Positions 1 through 5,265 of a stretch of 5,265 bases of DNA are shown here, one piece after another (position 1 is the stretch's first letter; every line of letters begins with the position of its first letter). The DNA lies in contig JAIRZS010000275.1 in the NCBI GenBank assembly GCA_031267115.1, positions 1 through 5,265 of the forward strand. The letters are read 5' to 3'. The notes under the pieces were generated by a model that saw only the letters and a program-made list of their open reading frames with translations, searched no databases and was not told the DNA's origin. Position numbers and translations under genes: made by a program. Source of the DNA: Treponema sp. (GTDB lineage Bacteria; Spirochaetota; Spirochaetia; Treponematales; Breznakiellaceae).

Positions 1-5
1 CAGTA

Positions 6-37
6 GGAAGGTATAAATATCCTTCCGCCTTTTGGCG
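6..37. terminator. Two abutting short hairpins, possible weak terminator downstream of the phosphoesterase gene
   Basis: GGAAGG at 6-11 pairs with CCTTCC at 21-26 around a 9-base AT-only loop. Directly adjoining it, CGCC at 26-29 pairs with GGCG at 34-37 around a TTTT loop, and the two stems share base 26. The pair lies just past the stop codon of the minus-strand phosphoesterase gene (41-43), where a terminator would be expected. Neither strand shows a long T-tract after the stems, so intrinsic termination is uncertain. They could equally serve a convergent gene lying left of the window, or be chance palindromes. Confidence 0.3.
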
Positions 38-40
38 TTA

Positions 41-568
41 TCACAGCGTAAATTCTTTTATCGCGTACCCGGAGCGGGTTTTGCCGATGCCCCAAAACGA
101 CGCCTTGAGAGGACCGCGGACAGGCGCTTCAAGAACGGCGAAACTTGCCCCGTGGCGGCTCCGGGGACGGCCGGCGCTGCCGGGGTTAAGAAAGGCCATG
201 CCGTCAAAAAAGCCGAAACAGGGAACGTGGGTGTGGCCGAACAGGGCGGCTTCAGCGCCAGCTGCCCTGGCGGCGGCGGCAAGGAGATCGAGGCCCAAAT
301 TCAGCTGAAAGGCGTGACCGTGGGCAAGGTACAGCCGCCGCCCCGCGAATTCGGCGACGGCGGAAAGCGGCCCGGCGCCGTCCATGTTCCCCCGGACGGC
401 TGTCCAGTCCAAAATTGTTCCCGTCTCTTCGGCCCGGATATCGTCCGCGCCGTCGCCCAAAAAAAGACCCCGGCCAATGCCCCGTTCGGCGGCCCATCGC
501 AACGCGGCCGCGAAAGGCTTTACGCATCCGTGGGTATCGGAAATAACCAAAACAAATTCTCTATCCAC
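41..568 (-). CDS. YfcE/MJ0936-type metallophosphoesterase (calcineurin-like phosphodiesterase)
   Basis: A 175-residue single-domain cytoplasmic metallophosphoesterase, close to the usual length of about 160-185 for this family. All expected motifs are present in order: SDTHG with D11 and H13, LGD with D39, RGNMD with N61 and D63, AHGH with H83 and H85, GHTH with H112 and H114, and NPGS at 128-131. In characterised relatives these residues hold a di-metal centre, often manganese, and hydrolyse phosphodiesters such as artificial aryl phosphodiesters; the natural substrate is generally unknown. There is no signal peptide or membrane segment. The start is GTG at 566-568. An in-frame TAA lies four codons upstream, and AGGA sits only two bases before the GTG, so spacing is tight; a TTG at codon 6 is the only close alternative and would trim the first beta strand. 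The gene is divergent from the phosphate transporter genes, 45 bp away. A link to phosphate metabolism is inferred from position only. Confidence 0.9.
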   Translation of the reverse strand: MDREFVLVISDTHGCVKPFAAALRWAAERGIGRGLFLGDGADDIRAEETGTILDWTAVRGNMDGAGPLSAVAEFAGRRLYLAHGHAFQLNLGLDLLAAAARAAGAEAALFGHTHVPCFGFFDGMAFLNPGSAGRPRSRHGASFAVLEAPVRGPLKASFWGIGKTRSGYAIKEFTL

Positions 569-613
569 AGTCCTATCTTAATAAAAAGTTAAAAATAGGT
601 TAATATTGGGAAA
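569..613. promoter_or_regulatory. Divergent AT-rich intergenic region with 11-bp-spaced TTAATA-like repeats
   Basis: This short gap must hold the 5' signals of both divergent genes unless they lie inside coding sequence. It is strikingly AT-rich against its surroundings. Three hexamers recur on the plus strand at an exact 11-bp pitch: TTAATA at 578-583, TTAAAA at 589-594 and TTAATA at 600-605. CCTAT at 572-576 and ATAGG at 595-599 form a short inverted repeat. For the plus-strand genes a weak sigma-70-like pair can be drawn, TTAATA at 578-583 and TAATAT at 601-606 with a 17-bp spacer, each matching consensus at 4 of 6 positions, which would give a very short or absent leader. A two-component operator is a plausible reading, but AT-rich sequence can produce such repeats by chance. 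Confidence 0.4.
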
Positions 614-2281
614 ATGGGAACTTTTTTCAGCATAGCAGGCAGCCTGGGGCTTTTCCTCTACGGCATGAAGATTATGGGTGACGGTATACAGCAGGCCGCC
701 GGTCAACGCATGCAGAAAGTGCTTTCCTATATGACCGGCAACCGTGTCCTCGCGGTCATTACCGGCTTCGGGGTAACGGCGGTAATCCAGTCGTCTTCGG
801 CAACAACGGTTATGGTTGTGTCTTTTGTAAACGCCGGCCTTCTTACGCTAAAGCAGGCAATCGGCGTCATCATGGGCGCGAACATCGGCACCACCGTTAC
901 CGCCTGGATTGTCTCGCTTATCGGATTCTCCCTGCAAATCGGCGTTTTGGCCCTGCCCGCCGTCGGTATCGGCTTTTTGCTTTCGGTGATCAAGTGGAAG
1001 CGCCGGGATCTGGGAAACGCCATACTGGGCTTCGGCCTCCTTTTTATGGGCCTGGATTTTCTTACCAAATCAATGCCTTCTCTTTCCGCGGAGACCCTCT
1101 CGTTTATCGGCCGCTTTTCCGGCATGGGCTTTACTTCGATTCTGCTGGGGGCGGCGGTGGGAATGGTCGTCACGCTGATCATCCATTCTTCGTCGGCGGC
1201 GACGGCGATATTTCTTACGATGGCCTTTCAGGGGCTTATCGGCTACGAAATGGCCGCGGCGATGATCCTTGGGGCGAATATCGGTACGACGATAGACGCC
1301 GCCCTGGCAGCCATCGGCGCGAAACCGGCGGCGCGGCAGGCGGCCCTTGTACACATACTTTTTAACGTCATCGGAAACGTGTGGGCGCTGGTCCTGTTCC
1401 ATCCGCTGCTATGGCTGGTGAACGTGGTCACCCCCGGGCTTCCCGAAGGGGCGGGAATTACCAGCCACCTTGCGATGTTTCATACGGTGTTCAACACGAT
1501 AAACACCATCGTCTTCCTTCCCTTCACCAATCAGTTCGCCGTCCTTGTCCGGAAGATCATCAAAGACAGGCCGGAAGAGGCCGGGCTTGGGCACTACAAA
1601 CTCAGTTACAGTTCAAGCGCCCTGCGGGACACCCCGGAATTAAACATCCTCCGGGCGGAAAAAGAAATCCGCGATATGGCGGGCATTGTCTCTTCGATGT
1701 ACGGCAGGGTAAGCGAAATCCTCGAAACCCTCAAGGAACATCCGAAACAGGAAGACGCGGTGCAGAAACTTACCGCGGAGTTTCTGGAAAAGGAAGCCTA
1801 TGCCGACGAGATGCGGGAAGAGCTTACCCATTTCCTCATGGAGTGTACCAGGCAGCGTCTTAACGTGCGGTCCGAGCTTCGGGTGTCCCGGCTTTTGCGG
1901 ATCATCGCGGACCTTGAAAACATGACCGACGACTGCCTGGGAGCAAGCTTTATCCTTGAAACCAGCGTCAAAAAAGATCGGGTTTTCAGGGAAAAGGAAA
2001 TGCAGGCCCTTGCCCCCTATACGACCCTTGTGGGAGACTTTCTTGGATTTGTCCAAAATCATCTGGGCAAAAAACTTGCCAGCGGAGAGGCGGAACAGGC
2101 GGCGGTCATGGAAGAGCGTATCAACAATGCCCAAAAGCGGCTGCGCAAATACGGGCGCAGGCGGATAGAAGCCGGCAAAAACGTAAAGGCGGAGCTGTTG
2201 TTTATCGACTTTGTCCGCAGGCTGGAACAGCTGGGTGACAACTGTTACAGCATATCGGCGGCTCTGGCCCGCATGGAATGA
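614..2281 (+). CDS. Na/Pi cotransporter family protein with C-terminal PhoU-like domain (upstream paralogue)
   Basis: A 555-residue integral membrane protein of the sodium-dependent phosphate transporter family (NptA/YjbB type; TC 2.A.58). The membrane half, about residues 1-315, shows the two inverted-repeat signatures: QSSSATT at 59-65 followed by GANIGTT at 88-94, and HSSSAAT at 191-197 followed by GANIGTTIDA at 220-229. The conserved LFLYGMK motif lies near the N-terminus and the AMFHTVFN and FLPF motifs at 287-304. Residues about 340-555 are a charged, helical PhoU-like domain with the two typical acidic metal-cluster motifs, IADLENMTDD (431-440) and RRLEQLGDNC (535-544). Family members either import phosphate with sodium or, like E. 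coli YjbB, export excess phosphate; sequence alone cannot decide. The ATG at 614 gives the expected N-terminus but has only a weak GGG Shine-Dalgarno-like run at 608-610. It is the first gene of a likely operon and overlaps the next by 4 bp. Confidence 0.93.
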   Translation: MGTFFSIAGSLGLFLYGMKIMGDGIQQAAGQRMQKVLSYMTGNRVLAVITGFGVTAVIQSSSATTVMVVSFVNAGLLTLKQAIGVIMGANIGTTVTAWIVSLIGFSLQIGVLALPAVGIGFLLSVIKWKRRDLGNAILGFGLLFMGLDFLTKSMPSLSAETLSFIGRFSGMGFTSILLGAAVGMVVTLIIHSSSAATAIFLTMAFQGLIGYEMAAAMILGANIGTTIDAALAAIGAKPAARQAALVHILFNVIGNVWALVLFHPLLWLVNVVTPGLPEGAGITSHLAMFHTVFNTINTIVFLPFTNQFAVLVRKIIKDRPEEAGLGHYKLSYSSSALRDTPELNILRAEKEIRDMAGIVSSMYGRVSEILETLKEHPKQEDAVQKLTAEFLEKEAYADEMREELTHFLMECTRQRLNVRSELRVSRLLRIIADLENMTDDCLGASFILETSVKKDRVFREKEMQALAPYTTLVGDFLGFVQNHLGKKLASGEAEQAAVMEERINNAQKRLRKYGRRRIEAGKNVKAELLFIDFVRRLEQLGDNCYSISAALARME

Positions 2282-4116
2282 CCATGCAGACAATCGGACT
2301 TTTATTCCGCCTGCTCGGCGGGTTGTGTCTCTTCCTGTACGGAATGAAGGTCCTTTCCGACGGGGTCCAGCAGGCCGCCGGAGACAGGCTCCAGCGCGTC
2401 CTTAATTTTATGACGGGGAACCGCTTTATCGCGGTGTTCACCGGGTTCTGCGTTACCGCCCTCGTTCAGTCCTCGTCGGCGACAACGGTGATGTTGGTCT
2501 CGTTTGTCAACGCGGGCCTTTTAACCCTTACCCAGGCCATCGGGGTGATTATGGGCGCCAACATCGGCACGACCACGACCGCCTGGCTTGTCTCGCTTGC
2601 CGGCTACAATTTCGACATTTCCGTCCTGGCCCTGCCCGCCGTCGGCATAGGCTTCCTGATGCGGCTTCCCCGCTGGAAGTACCGCGACTGGGGCGAGGCG
2701 CTGCTCGGTTTCGGCTTTATCTTCATCGGCCTGGAATTTATCAACGGCGCCGTTCCCGGCATCGGTCCCGATTCGCTGGAATTTATCCGCAGGATTTCCG
2801 GTCTTGGCTTTGGCTCAACCCTTATCGGCCTTGGTATCGGAACTGCGGTTACGCTGCTGGTACATTCTTCGGCGGCGACGATAACCCTGGTCATCGCCCT
2901 GGCCCACAGGGAAATAATCGGGTTCGAGATTGCCGCGTCGATGATCCTTGGGGCAAACATCGGTACCACAATCGACGCAATTCTGGCGGCCGTGGGCGCG
3001 AAAACGGCGGCAAAACAGGCGGCGCTGGTTCACGTGCTTTTTAACGTCGCCGGATCCCTTATCGCCCTCTTTTTCTTTACGCCGCTGCTTGGGTTCGTGA
3101 ATTTTCTCACTCCCGGGGCGGATATTACCACCAGCCTCGCGATGTTTCACACGGTTTTCAATGTGGGTTGTACTATCCTGTTTCTGCCCTTTACCGGCCA
3201 GTTCGCGTCCCTGGTCGCGTTCTGTATCAGGGACAGGCAAAACGCCGGACAATACCAGGGCCGTTATAAACTTGAGTGGGTTTCCGGCCTGCTGCAGGGG
3301 ACGCCCGAATTTAACATTATCAGGGTAGAAAAAGAAATAAGCGGCATGGCGGGCCTTGTTTCGGACATGTACGCGGAAGTAAGCAGAGCCCTTGCCGCGC
3401 TTGCCGGAACCGGCGGCGGGGAAGAACCGGAAGCCGAAACGGCGGATGCGGCCGAAACAACGGATACGTCCGAAGCGGTGGATGTGGCCGAAATGGCGGA
3501 TGTGGCCGAAATGGCGGATGCGGCCGAAGCGGTGGATACATTCAAAATGGCTGAGAAGCCGGCCGGAGACAGGCTGAACGGGGGAAAGCTTGACGTTGAC
3601 GAGTTTGTCGCCGTCATGAAGGCCAGGGAAACCTACACGGACGAGATGCGCGAGGAGCTGTCCCGTTTTTTGATAGAATGCAGCCGGCAGCAGCTTTCTC
3701 CCAAATCGGAGTACAACATTTCCCAACTGCTGCGCATTATCGCGGACCTTGAAGACATGGCCGACGACTGCTGCGGGATCAGCATGATCCTTGAGCGGAG
3801 CGTCAAGAAAAAGCAGCGTTTCAAGCGAAAAGAAACGGAAGCGCTGGCACCCTATGTCAGGCAGGTTGAAGATTTCCTTTCGTTTGTCAGGGAACACCTT
3901 GGCCATCCGATCAGTAAAGAACAGATTGACTTTGCCGAAGAACTGGAAATTCAAATCGACAAATCCCGCAACAAACTCCGCAAGCTGAGCAGAAAGCGCA
4001 TTGAGGCGGGCGCGGATGTCAAAACCGAGCTGCTCTTTATAGACCTGGTCCGCCGTATAGAACGCCTTGGGGACTTTTGCTACAATATATCGGAAGCTCT
4101 TTTTCACATGAACTAG
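2278..4116 (+). CDS. Na/Pi cotransporter family protein with PhoU-like domain and a repeat-expanded acidic linker (downstream paralogue)
   Basis: A 612-residue paralogue of the preceding protein, collinear with it over almost its whole length. Membrane signatures are QSSSATT at 64-70, GANIGTT at 93-99, HSSAAT at 196-201 and GANIGTTIDA at 225-234. The second signature reads HSSA where the upstream copy has HSSS. The PhoU-like domain, about residues 440-612, carries IADLEDMADD (488-497) and RRIERLGDFC (592-601). Between the two domains, an insertion of about 55 residues relative to the upstream copy contains six acidic hexapeptide repeats (386-421). The ATG at 2278 overlaps the upstream stop as ATGA, implying translational coupling; a second ATG at 2284 is better spaced from the GGAA at 2275-2278, so the true start may be two codons later. 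The role is presumably sodium-coupled phosphate movement across the inner membrane, direction unknown. Keeping two full copies suggests different affinity or direction, or a heteromeric arrangement, but this is inference. Confidence 0.92.
   Translation: MTMQTIGLLFRLLGGLCLFLYGMKVLSDGVQQAAGDRLQRVLNFMTGNRFIAVFTGFCVTALVQSSSATTVMLVSFVNAGLLTLTQAIGVIMGANIGTTTTAWLVSLAGYNFDISVLALPAVGIGFLMRLPRWKYRDWGEALLGFGFIFIGLEFINGAVPGIGPDSLEFIRRISGLGFGSTLIGLGIGTAVTLLVHSSAATITLVIALAHREIIGFEIAASMILGANIGTTIDAILAAVGAKTAAKQAALVHVLFNVAGSLIALFFFTPLLGFVNFLTPGADITTSLAMFHTVFNVGCTILFLPFTGQFASLVAFCIRDRQNAGQYQGRYKLEWVSGLLQGTPEFNIIRVEKEISGMAGLVSDMYAEVSRALAALAGTGGGEEPEAETADAAETTDTSEAVDVAEMADVAEMADAAEAVDTFKMAEKPAGDRLNGGKLDVDEFVAVMKARETYTDEMREELSRFLIECSRQQLSPKSEYNISQLLRIIADLEDMADDCCGISMILERSVKKKQRFKRKETEALAPYVRQVEDFLSFVREHLGHPISKEQIDFAEELEIQIDKSRNKLRKLSRKRIEAGADVKTELLFIDLVRRIERLGDFCYNISEALFHMN
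3433..3558 (+). repeat. 18-bp coding minisatellite (hexapeptide repeats) in the transporter linker
   Basis: Six in-frame 18-bp units run from 3433 to 3540 and a degenerate seventh ends at 3558. They encode AETADA, AETTDT, SEAVDV, AEMADV, AEMADA and AEAVDT, then FKMAEK. The consensus is [AS]-E-x-[AVT]-D-x, with the GAA and GAT codons unchanged in every one of the six clear units. Taken in the register starting at GAT, the block 3481-3498 is repeated exactly at 3499-3516, a sign of recent duplication by slippage or unequal recombination. The product is a negatively charged, probably helical or disordered spacer between the membrane and PhoU-like domains of the downstream Na/Pi protein. The upstream paralogue has no such repeats. 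Confidence 0.9.
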
Positions 4117-4128
4117 CGTTTTGTCTTC

Positions 4129-4138
4129 AGGAAGGTGA
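4129..4138 (+). promoter_or_regulatory. Strong Shine-Dalgarno sequence that fixes the TTG start of the MATE gene
   Basis: AGGAAGGTGA closely resembles the canonical AAGGAGGTGA complement of the 16S rRNA 3' end and ends three bases before the TTG at 4142. The TGA at 4136-4138 inside this site is an in-frame stop for the downstream gene, so the MATE reading frame cannot begin further upstream. GTG at 4135 is in another frame. The site lies in the 25-bp gap after the upstream stop codon, and no hairpin followed by a T-run is visible there, which supports read-through transcription from the Na/Pi genes. Confidence 0.75.
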
Positions 4139-4141
4139 TTC

Positions 4142-5265
4142 TTGCCCCAGACATCCCCGGAACAGTGGACCGGTAAATCCCTGTTCCGCCTTTTTTGGCC
4201 TCTTGTAGTAGAACAACTCCTGGGCGTTACCATGGGTATAGCCGATACGGTTATGGTGACTGCCATCGGGGAATTTGCCGTCTCCGGCGTATCCGTTGTT
4301 GACGTAATCAATAATCTTTTTATTCTGGCCTTTGGCGCTCTCGCGACCGGCGGTTCTGTCGTCGTAAGCCAGTATATCGGGAGGCGGGACGAAAAACGTT
4401 CCGCGCTGAGTTCCCGCCAGCTTGTTTACGCCAGCATGGGAGCGGCGCTTGTCATTACGGCCATAGGCGTTTTTTTAAGGCGGCCGATTCTTTCACTTAT
4501 CTACGGAAACCTCGAAAACGATGTCGCCGTGGCGGCGGAAACGTATTTTTTTATCAGCGCTTTGGGCTATCCGTTTCTGGCCCTGTACAACGCGGCGGCG
4601 GCCCTGTTCCGCAGCATGGGCAACAGCAGGGTCCCGATGCTGACGGCGCTTCTGGTAAACGTTCTTAACATAGGCGGAAACGCCCTTTTGATTTTCGGCT
4701 TTCGCATGGGAGTAGCCGGAGCGGCCCTGTCGACGCTGGTGAGCCGGGGACTGGCGGCGTTGATCCTTATCGCCCTTTTAATGCGGGGCAGATACCGCCG
4801 CAGCCCCATATCCCTTTCGGGCCTATTTAAAATCAAAATCGACCTTTCCATAATAAAAAGCATCCTGTACGTGGGAATACCAAACGGCGTTGAAAATTCC
4901 ATGTTCCAGGTGGGGAAAATTATGGTTTCCCGGATTTTCACCTCGTTCGGAACGGCGGCAATTGCCGCAAACGCCATCTCCACCTCAGTGAACTCCATTT
5001 CATACATGCCCGGCAACGCGTTCGGCCTTGGGCTCTTAACCGTTGTCGGCCAATGCATCGGCGCGGGGAATAACGGCGCAGCCAAAAAATACACCGCCCG
5101 GATCATGAAATGGGGTTACCTGGTACTTGCCGTCATAAACGGAAGCATCCTTTTGTCCATGAACGGGATCGTGGGAATATTCGACCTTGGCCCCCAAACC
5201 GTAGAGCTGCTAAAAAGCTACCTGTGGATTCACTGCGTAGCGGCCCCGCTTTTCTGGGCGCCGGC
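4142..5265 (+). CDS. MATE family efflux transporter (3' end beyond the window)
   Basis: An open frame of 374 codons continues past the window end; MATE proteins are usually about 440-470 residues, so roughly a fifth is missing. The N-terminus is typical of the family: LFRLFWPLVVEQLLG (14-28), a first helix ending in IADTVMV (33-39), then a segment containing ALATGGSVVVSQYIG that matches the conserved MATE N-terminal half. Further hydrophobic helices follow, with AALFRSMGNSRVPM in the fourth-to-fifth helix region, and a second half opening at IKSILYVGIPNGVENSMFQ, which echoes the first-helix pattern as expected of the internal MATE repeat. Such proteins export cationic drugs, dyes or metabolites by sodium or proton antiport across the inner membrane; the substrate here cannot be read from sequence. 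TTG at 4142 is the only start that keeps the full first helix; ATG at 4232 would delete much of it. The gene follows the Na/Pi pair by 25 bp on the same strand and is probably co-transcribed, although no functional link is evident. Confidence 0.9.
   Translation, partial: MPQTSPEQWTGKSLFRLFWPLVVEQLLGVTMGIADTVMVTAIGEFAVSGVSVVDVINNLFILAFGALATGGSVVVSQYIGRRDEKRSALSSRQLVYASMGAALVITAIGVFLRRPILSLIYGNLENDVAVAAETYFFISALGYPFLALYNAAAALFRSMGNSRVPMLTALLVNVLNIGGNALLIFGFRMGVAGAALSTLVSRGLAALILIALLMRGRYRRSPISLSGLFKIKIDLSIIKSILYVGIPNGVENSMFQVGKIMVSRIFTSFGTAAIAANAISTSVNSISYMPGNAFGLGLLTVVGQCIGAGNNGAAKKYTARIMKWGYLVLAVINGSILLSMNGIVGIFDLGPQTVELLKSYLWIHCVAAPLFWAP

Noticed and set aside
32..592. A plus-strand open frame of 186 codons opposite the phosphoesterase gene
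   Set aside because: The minus strand encodes a complete metallophosphoesterase with all motifs, so the plus frame is a shadow. It is rich in Gly, Pro and Arg with no domain.
1640..2293. A minus-strand open frame of 217 codons opposite the PhoU-like region of the first transporter
   Set aside because: It is antisense to well-conserved PhoU-like coding sequence and has no recognisable protein features.
3433..3558. Regular 18-bp repeats considered as a CRISPR or regulatory iteron array
   Set aside because: The units are contiguous without spacers, stay in the reading frame and vary by codon, so they are a coding minisatellite.
4117..4141. Possible terminator or separate promoter between the second Na/Pi gene and the MATE gene
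   Set aside because: The 25-bp gap holds only a Shine-Dalgarno sequence; no stem with a T-run and no credible promoter pair is visible.
2815..4311. A long minus-strand open frame of 498 codons opposite the second Na/Pi gene
   Set aside because: It lies antisense to a clear transporter gene and runs into the MATE gene. Its translation has no recognisable domain, and it includes His/Arg/Phe-Gly-rich repeats that are only the reverse reading of the 18-bp array. Biased codon use in the real gene explains the lack of stops.
4567..5106. A minus-strand open frame of 179 codons within the MATE gene
   Set aside because: The plus-strand frame is continuous and matches MATE features throughout this stretch; the antisense product has no family resemblance.

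Overview
The window is a compact, gene-dense piece of a moderately GC-rich bacterial chromosome, probably mid-50s % GC by eye (not computed). It holds one minus-strand gene followed by three plus-strand genes, the last cut off by the window end. There are no RNA genes, insertion sequences or CRISPR arrays. GTG and TTG are both used as start codons. The gene content (a doubled Na/Pi-PhoU transporter and a MATE exporter) and the codon texture would suit a spirochaete such as a termite-gut treponeme. No phylogenetic marker is present, so this is a low-confidence guess.

Layout: 1-40 is non-coding and carries two small abutting hairpins. 41-568 (minus) encodes a YfcE/MJ0936-type metallophosphoesterase with every metal-ligand motif present. 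569-613 is a 45-bp AT-rich divergent intergenic region containing three TTAATA-like hexamers spaced exactly 11 bp apart. 614-2281 and 2278-4116 (plus) encode two tandem paralogues of the Na/Pi cotransporter family, each with a two-repeat membrane domain fused to a C-terminal PhoU-like helical domain. They overlap by 4 bp. 4142-5265 (plus) encodes the first 374 codons of a MATE-family efflux transporter, starting at a TTG behind a strong Shine-Dalgarno sequence.

The two Na/Pi genes are almost certainly co-transcribed and translationally coupled. The MATE gene, 25 bp downstream with no visible terminator between, probably belongs to the same transcript. The theme is phosphate: a phosphoesterase facing two phosphate transporters that carry their own PhoU-like regulatory domains. 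The most interesting local signals are an 18-bp coding minisatellite that lengthens the linker of the second transporter only, a changed second transport signature in that same copy, and the 11-bp-periodic repeats between the divergent genes, which have the spacing of a PhoB/PhoP-type operator. No wholly new system is evident; the genes all belong to recognisable families.
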